A stretch of 20,822 nt of DNA from a virus. The translations under genes were made by a program, and so were the position numbers. Below are positions 1 to 8,645 of this stretch, one piece after another; position 1 is the stretch's first letter; each line of letters opens with the position of its first letter. A model generated the notes under the pieces. That model had not been told where the DNA came from and did not search any database. It saw only the letters and a list, made by a program, of their open reading frames with translations. Location of the stretch: positions 1-20,822 of IMG/VR virus record IMGVR_UViG_3300042878_000046; one strand, 5' to 3'.

Positions 1-3000
1 CATAGCATAGCCCATCATGCCCAAACCACACAAAGCAGATGTCATCACACGGGCATTGCGCTGTTGCTCACTATAGTTTTTCTTGAACGCTTCTACAGCA
101 GCCTCATCCTCCTTGATGCTCTTAGGCAGATTGAACACAGCGCGCTCTAGAGAACCGGGCCATGCAGGGGCAAGTGCCTCAATAGCTCGCACCGCGCCAG
201 TTGCAGCGGGGCGGAAGAACATATAGAACGCGCCCAGTGCTTTGCCCATTTCACCAACTTGTTCAAAGTTGGCAAGGTTTTTTGTGTACGCAGCGGCTTC
301 CACCATAGCGGCTTGCATTGCGTCTTTCTCGCTCATGTTGTCTGCGAGGTTTTTTGTATAGAAGTTTTGCTTGACGATACCGTAAGCCGCGCCACGACTT
401 GCAATCTCAAACATGTCCGTCCATGTGTCCACAAATTTGTTGAAGTCTTCTACCTTAGTGATGACACCACTCTTGCCAATGGATTTGTGCAACTCAATAA
501 AGTTTGACTTCAAACCAAGACCTTGCAGGTAGGACACCAGCCCACCTTGCTCAATCATTTCAACCATGTTTCTTGTGTACTCGTCGCGGTTTTTTAACGC
601 CTCTAGAATTTTGCGACTCTTCTCATCGCCTTTGTCGTACAACGCTGCCACTTGCATGGCCTTATACAAACCATTTTTAGCAGTGACTTGTGTGGCTACG
701 GCAGTCAAGAATCGAGCAGCTTCCCTTGGCCCCATCTCTGCGCCAATCGTGAAGGCGTTGGTCAATGCGTCGCGCACAAAGTTGAGAGGCGCGAATTGGT
801 AGTTGTAGCGGGTGTGAAGCATACCAACCCCGCCAGTGATTTTGTTTGCCAGTTCAATCAGGGGGTTGATGCGCTTGTAGCTACGACGAATAGCATTACG
901 CATTTTTGGCTCAGCTACAACAAGAATGTCAATACTGCCATCATCGTTGTAATGGAAGATGGTTGTCTCGCCTTTGTACTCACTCAGGTCAACTGAATCA
1001 CGTTCTTCAAAAGGAATATGTAGAGCCACCTTACCCGCAAGATGCCCTTGCCCATTGGGGTTATATTTGCCCTCGGGTAAAAGATTTTTGATGGTCTGCG
1101 TCAAATCTCGACGCCCAGCGCGCAGTGCGGAACGCACGCCATCAGACATGGTTTGCAAGATTGGGTTTCTAGACACGCTGAAGCGACCGTCCATTGAACC
1201 AGTGTTATCCTGCAACTCGCGCCCCATTGCACGACTATCAAAGTCAAGTTGCTCATCAATCTTTGTGTGGTTGGCAAGACCCTTTAATGGGATGTAGTCT
1301 TTCCAGCCGTAGAACGCGACACGGTTACTGACAGGTTGAGACCAGTAATTACCAATTTTATTGAGGCTTTTTGTCGCCTCATGCACTGCCTGCACAGCGG
1401 TGCGCACACGATCCATCTCTTCTTTGTACTTGCTGTCGTTGTATTGCTTAGTGATTTTATTCACAGACGCTTGATCAAGGGCTGTGACTTTGAAGTCAAT
1501 GTCACCCACGTTTATGGATTTTGTTCCAGACGGGCTAAAGCCAGCGGGGTCAACATACTTTAAGTTAGGCTGTGGATAACCATCCTTGTAGATGACATTC
1601 CCTTGAGCATCTTTTTGGAAGATGATGCCATCTAGCTGTGTGCGTAACAGACGGGCTTCAGCCTCCGTTGTAATACCGGAATTCAGTATTTTGATGATCT
1701 CAGCACGTAGGTCAGCGGCGGTATGTTGTTTACCATTAAAAGTCAAAGTTTTCTTTGTGTTCTCCAGCGGCACACTGAGCATGTACTTAATCAGTCGGCG
1801 CTCAGGCTCATGCAGAGCCTCAAGAACTTTATGCAGATCAATCAAAGCTTCTTCAGAGGTAATGCCCGCCGCCTTTGCATACTCGGCGACTGAGGCATTC
1901 AACTCGTCAATATGTTCTTTGAGATAGCGGTTGTGATAGTTTCGCGCCAAAGACGCCGCAAGAGAGATTTGTTCATGCAGGTTGTTGATCGCATCTTTGC
2001 CTGTGCGGTACAGCAACTTTGCTTTTGCCAATTGTTGCTCCAGAACGCGCACCGGGTAGCTCTCGCTTTGGAAGATTGTCGCCAAGCGTTGCCAGCCGCC
2101 GGTAGTCGAGACAGACTTCACCAGCGCCTTGAATGGCGTGCCCGGTTTCTGGTCTGACTTCAGTTTGTACAGCGCATTGTTATCCGACGTTCTGTCATCT
2201 AAATCCGTCACTGTCTCAGGAGGCAACTCTTTTTTATCCCGAGCGGGTTTAACAGCAGGCAGCGGAGCCATCTCAATGCCGCCCTCTGGAACAGACGCGA
2301 TAGCTTCAAACGCTGCATATACTTCTGGCAAGAAATTCTCAGATTTAACGTCACCCTCTTTGGTAAACATGCTTTTGAAGAAGTCAAACAATTTGGTCAT
2401 GTTCACAACAAACTCAGACCACATAGACTTGTTGTCTGGCAGCAGGGTGGTGATCAAGTCTTTGGTCTTTAGCTGTGACAGTTCGTTCTGAAAAAACTTA
2501 TCTGTCATTGCATAGCTGATAAACTCGTAGATGTTCTTAAACGCATCAGGGTAGTCTGCACCTAATTCCTGTTTGGAAATCTCCATTATTTCTTGGAGGT
2601 GCTCTACAGCATCCCGTTGTTCTTGAGTCAAACTTTTAGGATTGGTCTCGTATCTGCGCAAAATATCAATCGTGGCAGCATGGACAACCTCATGGAGCAT
2701 GACCAGATCGGACAGCCCTTCAGGGGTAACAAGAATTACATCGCGTTTTGGGTCATAGACAGCTAAATCGTTGTTAGGCAACGAGGTGACAAGCTCAATC
2801 TTTGTGTTGAGCTTCAATGCAAATAACTTCTTTGCAAGGGCTTTGTGGATTGCGGTTTTTGCCTTTGTGCGCAGATACTGGAGGACACCTTGCAAGTTGC
2901 CATCTCTAATATGTTTCAATACCTCTGCGGGCAGGGCGTTTTGTCTGCGCTGCTCTTCTATTTGTTTGTCTAATTCTTTTTCTTGCGCGTCCGTCATTGT

Positions 3001-5466
3001 GCTGGGAGTTGCAAACGGGTTGGTGTAGTTCCCGTCCCCAGTGTCTGGCTCTATGCCTTGTGCGCGGCGCTTTAACTCATCAATGTTGTCTTGGGCTTTT
3101 TTCTTTTGGGCAGCGGTCATCTTGCCACCCAGTTCTGCCAAATGCAAGCCTAAGTGCGCTGCTGCCAAGTCTTGTTCTACTGGCGTGTTACTACCAATAT
3201 ATTTCTTGTAGATGTCTTTAGCTTCTTTAGGTAGCGTGTTCCACTCAGGAAAGCTCACCCCGTACAGCTTGTTGTATGCCCCCCGACTTCTGTTGTAGGT
3301 GAACGTAACTTCTTGCTGCTTGTCTGTTGGCTTCTCTTGTTTGTAGCCCCTGCCCCGCCCAGCTTCTTCTATGAACGAAGCCAACTCGCGCCCTGCAATA
3401 TCATGCTCACGCTCCGCTGCTTCAGTGCCGCTGTATGTAGTGGCTTTGACAAAATCAAAATAAACTTTTTTCTGTAGCTGAGACAGTTCTTTCCACAAGG
3501 GTATGGTTATGTTTTCTTCCGCAAGTTTTTGGCGCGTGCGCTCGTACTCTGCTTGTTTAGCAGGAGAAACCCGGAACTCAGTAATCTCTTGGCGCTTGCC
3601 TTCAGCAGTGCGTTTGTCTGACTCTAGCTGTTCTTTGAGTGCTTGAGTGCGCACCTCCAACAACGTTTGTTTTATGCCCGCTTCTTGTTTCTGCTCAATC
3701 TCAGTCTGCATTTGCATTGCAGCTTGAGTGTTCTCAGTTTCAGACTTTTTAGGATCGTATTCGTACCCAGGGAATACTTCGGGGAACTCAGCCTTTGTAT
3801 ATACAACGGGTTGCTTTTCTTCCTTCTTTGGGCGGTTCCATTCGCTGTATGGGCGTCTTTCTTCCCCATCAACCGTGGTTGTTAGTGGAGTTGACTGATC
3901 TGCCGTTCCAGTACTAACGTCTGTAGCAGGTGCTCCAGTACCATCCACTCCGCCTGATTCAGTTGCAGGAGTTCCTGTGGAGGTGACGATAGTATCGGGC
4001 TGCTTAGCCACTCCAGTGCTTGTTCCACCTGTGTCTGCGACAGTTCCTGCAACATCTGGGGCTCCCTCTTCTTTAACAGTCAGGTCTCTAGTAGGGGTAG
4101 GTTGAGTCCCAGCGGTCTGGGTCTGAGTAGGTGGCACAACTTGCACGCCATCAATCTCAACGCTACCGTCTTTTCTAGTGACTTTTTGGCTTTCTTTGCC
4201 GTCAACATTTACTGTCGTTGTACCAACAATGGGGCTTTCAGACTTCTCCTGGCTCTTGTTCTTTAGCTCTTCAGTGAGTTTGTTCAAAGCGCGTTCCTGC
4301 GCCCCTGCAAAATTAGTACGCGCTCCGCCGATCGTGCCGGGCACGACAGACATACCTACAGCCGCCGCTGCGGTGTTGATATATTCCCGCAGGGCTTCTT
4401 TGTCAGCCAAAGACAGGTCCGCGCCGTAACGCTCCGCAAGAGCTTGAAGTTCTTCAGCGGGGATTTCTTTTGCCCCCGTGACTGCGATGCGCTTACCAAT
4501 GTCCAATGCAAGAGACTTGGTGGCTTTCTCGCCAATCTTCATGGCATCAATGCCAATTTTGTTGATGAAGTAGTCTGCTATGGAGTGGACAACAACAGCA
4601 GGAGCAACACGCCCCATATCAATGTCTTCTGGTTTGAACTCTCGCCCCTCGGCTTCGGCACGGCGCTTCTCTTCTTCAAAGGCACGCCCACCCACTTCGC
4701 CAGCGCCGTGGACTCCAGCCTGTCCAACCATGCCCGTAGTTGTGCCAGCCTTTACAAAAACTTTCTTGGCTTCTTTTTCTACGTAGGCTTCTGCGGCTTC
4801 TTTGCCCTTTGTTTTGGCAATCTCTTCTGCGGCTTCTTTGACGCCTTTCTTAACCAATGTCTTTGACAGACCACCGGCTATTGCACCGGGTAATGCGCCA
4901 ACACCGGCACCTGCGACTGCGCCAACACCAGCGCCAATACCCATAGCGGCAAGAGTTTCAGCAATGCTTGCTACGCCTGAACCCATCTGGTATGGCAACC
5001 AGTCAGTGATTACAGTGGTAATACCTTTATCCCATGCGCTAAGAAACTCATCAGATTCCCGGACCACTGCTTTAGCTTGGCCAGCCTCCATTGTCTTGAG
5101 GCCACTCTCTGTGAGCGCCTTGCCAGTTTCTTCCGCACCAAGTTTTGTAGCCGCTACACCAGTCAATGCTTTAGCAGCCCCGCCTAGTTCTTGCAGTTGG
5201 GGGAGGTAATTCTTGATACCCCGCATAAAGTCGCTAGACGTGTCGCTTTCTGGCAGGACAGTTGGCCCCGTTTTCGGTGGCTCTACTGGCACTTCTTTTT
5301 GTTTTGGTGCAGGGGCAGCGGACAAGAGATGGTTCAATATCTCAGCGTCTTTATACCCGGCGCGTCGTGCGCCACGAAGATCAAAGTTTGACTCTTTAGC
5401 CAGATAAGAATTTATATCGGCATCTGAGTACCCCGCGCTTCGCGCACCTTCAACATCAAAAGCCAT
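1..5466 (-). CDS. Giant phage ejection/polyvalent protein with zincin peptidase motif (partial, C-terminus off left edge)
   Basis: One uninterrupted frame of 1822 codons starts at ATG 5466 and has no stop before base 1. An AAGGA ribosome site lies just upstream. Seen in order: two copies of a motif FDxxGARxAGYxDA (residues 3-22 and 28-47); a hydrophobic Gly/Ala-rich segment (about 161-205) that could insert in a membrane; a Thr/Gly-rich low-complexity linker (about 415-535); Lys/Glu-rich helical sequence; a zincin motif HEVVH (925-929) with a candidate third zinc ligand, Glu981, in EFISYAM; and a region from about 1550 (NYQFAPLNFVRDALTN) that resembles the LPD38 domain of large polyvalent proteins. 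The last residues before the edge are hydrophobic. Size and place after the other internal-virion-type genes suggest the equivalent of T7 gp16, an ejected protein that spans the cell envelope. Here a peptidase may replace the T7 transglycosylase. The domain names come from memory of the families and were not searched. Confidence 0.72.
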   Translation of the reverse strand, partial: MAFDVEGARSAGYSDADINSYLAKESNFDLRGARRAGYKDAEILNHLLSAAPAPKQKEVPVEPPKTGPTVLPESDTSSDFMRGIKNYLPQLQELGGAAKALTGVAATKLGAEETGKALTESGLKTMEAGQAKAVVRESDEFLSAWDKGITTVITDWLPYQMGSGVASIAETLAAMGIGAGVGAVAGAGVGALPGAIAGGLSKTLVKKGVKEAAEEIAKTKGKEAAEAYVEKEAKKVFVKAGTTTGMVGQAGVHGAGEVGGRAFEEEKRRAEAEGREFKPEDIDMGRVAPAVVVHSIADYFINKIGIDAMKIGEKATKSLALDIGKRIAVTGAKEIPAEELQALAERYGADLSLADKEALREYINTAAAAVGMSVVPGTIGGARTNFAGAQERALNKLTEELKNKSQEKSESPIVGTTTVNVDGKESQKVTRKDGSVEIDGVQVVPPTQTQTAGTQPTPTRDLTVKEEGAPDVAGTVADTGGTSTGVAKQPDTIVTSTGTPATESGGVDGTGAPATDVSTGTADQSTPLTTTVDGEERRPYSEWNRPKKEEKQPVVYTKAEFPEVFPGYEYDPKKSETENTQAAMQMQTEIEQKQEAGIKQTLLEVRTQALKEQLESDKRTAEGKRQEITEFRVSPAKQAEYERTRQKLAEENITIPLWKELSQLQKKVYFDFVKATTYSGTEAAEREHDIAGRELASFIEEAGRGRGYKQEKPTDKQQEVTFTYNRSRGAYNKLYGVSFPEWNTLPKEAKDIYKKYIGSNTPVEQDLAAAHLGLHLAELGGKMTAAQKKKAQDNIDELKRRAQGIEPDTGDGNYTNPFATPSTMTDAQEKELDKQIEEQRRQNALPAEVLKHIRDGNLQGVLQYLRTKAKTAIHKALAKKLFALKLNTKIELVTSLPNNDLAVYDPKRDVILVTPEGLSDLVMLHEVVHAATIDILRRYETNPKSLTQEQRDAVEHLQEIMEISKQELGADYPDAFKNIYEFISYAMTDKFFQNELSQLKTKDLITTLLPDNKSMWSEFVVNMTKLFDFFKSMFTKEGDVKSENFLPEVYAAFEAIASVPEGGIEMAPLPAVKPARDKKELPPETVTDLDDRTSDNNALYKLKSDQKPGTPFKALVKSVSTTGGWQRLATIFQSESYPVRVLEQQLAKAKLLYRTGKDAINNLHEQISLAASLARNYHNRYLKEHIDELNASVAEYAKAAGITSEEALIDLHKVLEALHEPERRLIKYMLSVPLENTKKTLTFNGKQHTAADLRAEIIKILNSGITTEAEARLLRTQLDGIIFQKDAQGNVIYKDGYPQPNLKYVDPAGFSPSGTKSINVGDIDFKVTALDQASVNKITKQYNDSKYKEEMDRVRTAVQAVHEATKSLNKIGNYWSQPVSNRVAFYGWKDYIPLKGLANHTKIDEQLDFDSRAMGRELQDNTGSMDGRFSVSRNPILQTMSDGVRSALRAGRRDLTQTIKNLLPEGKYNPNGQGHLAGKVALHIPFEERDSVDLSEYKGETTIFHYNDDGSIDILVVAEPKMRNAIRRSYKRINPLIELANKITGGVGMLHTRYNYQFAPLNFVRDALTNAFTIGAEMGPREAARFLTAVATQVTAKNGLYKAMQVAALYDKGDEKSRKILEALKNRDEYTRNMVEMIEQGGLVSYLQGLGLKSNFIELHKSIGKSGVITKVEDFNKFVDTWTDMFEIASRGAAYGIVKQNFYTKNLADNMSEKDAMQAAMVEAAAYTKNLANFEQVGEMGKALGAFYMFFRPAATGAVRAIEALAPAWPGSLERAVFNLPKSIKEDEAAVEAFKKNYSEQQRNARVMTSALCGLGMMGYAM
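5326..5460 (-). repeat. Twin 20-residue motif at the N-terminus of the giant protein
   Basis: Residues 3-22 and 28-47 are two copies, 25 residues apart, of the pattern FDxxGARxAGYxDAxI followed three residues later by Leu. The match includes Phe, Asp, Gly-Ala-Arg, Ala-Gly-Tyr, Asp-Ala, Ile and Leu. Each copy looks like a short helix-turn-helix-sized unit. I recall similar motifs at the ends of large phage proteins, but no function is established here. Confidence 0.85.
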
Positions 5467-5475
5467 GACTATTCC

Positions 5476-8241
5476 TTATCTTTGGAACGATGATAAAGGA
5501 GGAGGTTTACTTTTACCACCCGCACCAGTTACATTTGCGCCCTGGTCGCCCATCGCCCTAGAGAACGCAAGATCAGTGTTGCTCTTAGCGCCTTCAACTC
5601 GAGAATCCCAATCCCTTTCGCGAGCAACAATTCTATCTTTGGCCACCTGCAATTGTTCTTTTATTTGTGGGTTTTTGTCTAGCTGGTCTTTTGGCAGCAT
5701 CCCGTATTGTTTGATAGTGGCAAGATCACCTTGATGCGCTTTACCGCTTTCTTCTCTAGAAATATCTGACAACACTCGGCGTTCTTGATCTGCGGAAGTT
5801 TGAAATTGCGAAAACTTCTTAGCATCTTGTGCATTTGCTTTTGCCGCTGCCCGATCTGCTGCCGCAGATTTAACCCTGAGTTCATCCCCCCGAAAGTTCA
5901 TATCAGCAGTGTATTTTCTGCCTGACAAATCTATATTCGCTTCTTTTGTTCGCTGAGCAAAACTGCGGGTATCGGCTTCTTCTTTGGCTTGAATCTTGGC
6001 AATCTCAATATTGAGTGCCTGCGCTTTTTCAGCCTCTTTTATCTTTATGGCAGCAGCTTCATCTATCAAGCCTTTCTTCTCAAGGCGTGTAGCTTCATCA
6101 AGCCCCGCGATTGATTTATCAATTTCCATGCGAATCTTCTTGGCTTCTTTGGCGTCGTTAATCATGTCAGGCACAGATTCCCGCACCGCTGCCATACCAG
6201 CCACAAGGGTTGAGCCAGGAGTAGAACCCCACGATGCAAAGAACTTTGCCGCACGCATCCATTTTGTGCGTTCAGCCTCATCCGCTGCGTTAGCACGTTC
6301 AGCCATTAGCTTCTCACGCTGCCCCTGCTCCCCTGCGCCCGGTGCTCCTACGCCCATTTCTTTATACATAGCTTGTTTCTCAGCTATGATTTCATTCATT
6401 GGTCGATCTCGCGCTGTTATGGCTTCATTTCTTGCCGCTTGCAACGTACCAATACCAGTAGTTGGCTCTGGAGGTTTAGCTTGCGTTATCCCCGCAGGGG
6501 CGGCAGGTGGTGGCGCAGAGGGTTGTGGGTTTGGAGGCACACCAAGGTTTTCTTGACGGTCCCCTGGATGCCAATCAGGCGCGGCATCTTTTATAGCAGA
6601 GCCAAAATATCCCTCTTCAACTGTGTCTCCTCTGGCAAAGGCAACAATACCCCCGCCAGCCATTTGCTTTTGTTTCAGCAAAGACTTAGCCATTTCTTTT
6701 ACTTTTTCACTAGAACTGCTCTTGATCTGCTGTTGCAGTTCTTCTGGCCCCATCTTCATGAGGTCAGCGTACACCTCGCCACCAACATCGTAGCTGGGCA
6801 CGGAGGTGATTCCACCAGAAGCCATCTTCTTTTCTTTAATTACTCCGCCCTCTGCTTTGAGGGCGTTGTACAAAGACGCAGCGGCACCTGCCGTACCAAT
6901 AGCTTGTGTAGTCTGATTGGGCGCAGCGGCGTACTGGTTAGTAGTCTGAGCTTGCATAGGCAAGCCACGCAGCATGTTAGACATCGTGCCCAACTGCATC
7001 AACGGGTACTGCTGCGCATTGGCGTAGTCCGTCATGGCCTGATTGATCTTCTGCTGCTCCAGTCCTTGCTGCTGTCCACCAATAGTGTTTTGTAGGTTGT
7101 AGATACCTTGTTGAGACGCAAGCCCTGCTTGTCCCAAGCCAGCCAACTGTTGCGCCCCCTGCATACCCGCTTGCAGATTTTGTAACCCATAGCCAGCGCC
7201 AAACTGACGCGACTGCTCCCGAGCCTGTTGAGCCTGCTGAAACGCCTGTTGGTTTGCAAGTTGGGATTGCAGATTTTGCCCTGCGCCAAACTGTTGAACG
7301 CCAAGTAAGGCATTGAGGTTTTGACTACCAACCTGTAGCCCCGCACCTTGATTAGCTTGTTGGGCTTGCAAGTTGGCTTGTTGCTGAGCGTTAAATTGCT
7401 GTTGAGCGTTCTGAAACGCAGCGTTTTGTCCTGCGGCTTGGATGTCGCCTTTCTGAGTTGCCAAGTTACGAGCGGCTTCTGCATCCATGATGGCGGCACG
7501 AGAACCCCCAAAAGCACCTGAACGGGTAGCTTGCCCAGCACGCTGAGTACCCGCAACATCGGCTTGACGCTGAGCTTCGCGTTGCTGAATATCCACCACA
7601 TTCTGCATGTAGGGATTCATGTATTGACTGACGTTTTGACCCGTGTAGTCTTGGGTGCCTACCTGTTGGGCTGGACCCATTTGGAACTGCTGTAGGTTTG
7701 GCGCTTGAGCTTGCATCATGCCAAATTGCGAAGGCTGATACTGATTATTCATAGCAGATGTAATGCCTGCGCGGGTAACGTCTGCCGCTTGACCAAACTC
7801 CCCGGGCATCTGCATACCAGCAATACCGCGCTGCGCAGCTTCTTGCATGGGCTGGAAACCAGCTACGGCTTTGCCAGGGTCATAGCTAAGTTGTTTACCC
7901 TGCTCGTCATACGTACCACCATACGCTTTGTATGGTTGGAAACCAGTTATCTCCGTAGCACCGGGAACAGATTGTCCTGTATTTGGATCAATAGTACTGG
8001 GAGTTTGTTTTGTTTGAAACAACTGCTTTTGCGTCCCTTGGAGCATTGTCTCCACATAGGGTTTGGCGTATTCAGGGATATTGGTGTTATACGACGTGCT
8101 AGTTGTTTCAGTAGGAGCGGCGCGACCGCCACCACCGCCGCCACCACCATAGATGATGCGACCACCCTCTTTACGAGTAACGCTGTCTCCAAGCATTTCG
8201 CCCAAAGCATACAGTTCACGCCGAGAAAAACTTGTTCTCAT
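5476..8241 (-). CDS. Gln-rich internal virion / DNA-ejection-type protein (921 aa)
   Basis: The start ATG overlaps the previous stop as ATGA, which implies translational coupling. The N-terminus has a GDSVTRKEGGRIIY motif followed by eight glycines (residues 32-39), a pattern I recall from phage virion proteins. The sequence PYMQNVVDIQQREAQRQAD leads into a long Gln/Ala/Asn-rich stretch (about 200-430) containing SGAFGGSRAAIMDAE. Three glycine motifs follow: AEGGV from 463, ASGGI soon after, and MAGGGIVAFARGD from 527. A Pro-rich linker and a long charged, probably coiled-coil C-terminal half complete it. There is no signal peptide and no enzyme motif. It lies between a T7 gp13-like gene and the giant gene, so it is probably the T7 gp14/gp15 counterpart, packaged and ejected with the DNA. 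A tape-measure-like role is the alternative. The protein class is moderately sure and the mechanism is inferred. Confidence 0.68.
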   Translation of the reverse strand: MRTSFSRRELYALGEMLGDSVTRKEGGRIIYGGGGGGGGRAAPTETTSTSYNTNIPEYAKPYVETMLQGTQKQLFQTKQTPSTIDPNTGQSVPGATEITGFQPYKAYGGTYDEQGKQLSYDPGKAVAGFQPMQEAAQRGIAGMQMPGEFGQAADVTRAGITSAMNNQYQPSQFGMMQAQAPNLQQFQMGPAQQVGTQDYTGQNVSQYMNPYMQNVVDIQQREAQRQADVAGTQRAGQATRSGAFGGSRAAIMDAEAARNLATQKGDIQAAGQNAAFQNAQQQFNAQQQANLQAQQANQGAGLQVGSQNLNALLGVQQFGAGQNLQSQLANQQAFQQAQQAREQSRQFGAGYGLQNLQAGMQGAQQLAGLGQAGLASQQGIYNLQNTIGGQQQGLEQQKINQAMTDYANAQQYPLMQLGTMSNMLRGLPMQAQTTNQYAAAPNQTTQAIGTAGAAASLYNALKAEGGVIKEKKMASGGITSVPSYDVGGEVYADLMKMGPEELQQQIKSSSSEKVKEMAKSLLKQKQMAGGGIVAFARGDTVEEGYFGSAIKDAAPDWHPGDRQENLGVPPNPQPSAPPPAAPAGITQAKPPEPTTGIGTLQAARNEAITARDRPMNEIIAEKQAMYKEMGVGAPGAGEQGQREKLMAERANAADEAERTKWMRAAKFFASWGSTPGSTLVAGMAAVRESVPDMINDAKEAKKIRMEIDKSIAGLDEATRLEKKGLIDEAAAIKIKEAEKAQALNIEIAKIQAKEEADTRSFAQRTKEANIDLSGRKYTADMNFRGDELRVKSAAADRAAAKANAQDAKKFSQFQTSADQERRVLSDISREESGKAHQGDLATIKQYGMLPKDQLDKNPQIKEQLQVAKDRIVARERDWDSRVEGAKSNTDLAFSRAMGDQGANVTGAGGKSKPPPLSSFQR
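8125..8148 (-). repeat. Eight-glycine codon run in the 921-aa protein
   Basis: Eight consecutive GGT/GGC codons encode Gly32-Gly39. They are flanked by Arg-Ile-Ile-Tyr and Arg-Ala-Ala-Pro. Codons alternate between GGT and GGC, so the run is kept at protein level rather than as a perfect DNA repeat. It is probably a flexible tether between the N-terminal motif and the body of the protein. Confidence 0.9.
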
Positions 8242-8645
8242 AATTTGATCCTCATCACTTGATGGGTAACTTCTAACCCTAACTTTTCATACATCTGAAC
8301 CAAGGTCCCCTTAGCCCAAAGCTGTGCTGTTGTTGCCCCATGTAGGCGCATCCATTTATAAAGCTCTTCAATCACATGAGGACGAACAATTGCTTTGCCG
8401 CCCATCAAATTTCCATGTGCAATTCGTTCCGTTGGCATGTCGATGATGTCAACCGCCGCCGCGCCAGTGATACCTTCACCGGGTTCATCCCACACCAACA
8501 AGTACGTGCGCCCCGTGCGCACCGCATACTCAACCATTTCTATCTTATTCAAGTCCGGATCAAGATCAATTGCCCTCTGCAATAGAGGCGCAGCAACAGG
8601 CCACACCTGGGGCAACTGGTTAGGACTGATTTGATATAGAGGCAT
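8238..8645 (-). CDS. GNAT-like small virion protein, T7 gp13-like (135 aa)
   Basis: Start and previous stop share one base (TAATG), and the 3' end overlaps the next gene as ATGA, so it is coupled on both sides. The sequence has the shape of a reduced acetyltransferase fold: a helical start (VWPVAAPLLQRAID), strands around TYLLVWDEPGEGITGAAAV, and a helix-strand end (IEELYKWMRLHGATTAQLW then MYEKLGLEV). This resembles the phage family DUF2833, which includes T7 gp13, an internal virion protein needed for assembly of the ejection proteins. I do not see a clear acetyl-CoA loop (the usual Q/RxxGxG/A), so it may be a structural relative rather than an enzyme. The place just before the Gln-rich and giant proteins matches the T7 gene order. 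The fold assignment is from memory. Confidence 0.6.
   Translation of the reverse strand: MPLYQISPNQLPQVWPVAAPLLQRAIDLDPDLNKIEMVEYAVRTGRTYLLVWDEPGEGITGAAAVDIIDMPTERIAHGNLMGGKAIVRPHVIEELYKWMRLHGATTAQLWAKGTLVQMYEKLGLEVTHQVMRIKL

Noticed and set aside
5996-7095. Plus-strand open frames of 186 and 240 codons inside the 921-aa gene.
   Set aside because: They overlap a clear minus-strand gene, lack protein-like motifs and run against the direction of every other gene.
7032-7601. Minus-strand frame of 189 codons in another frame within the 921-aa gene.
   Set aside because: Arises from the Gln/Ala-rich coding region read out of frame; no independent support.
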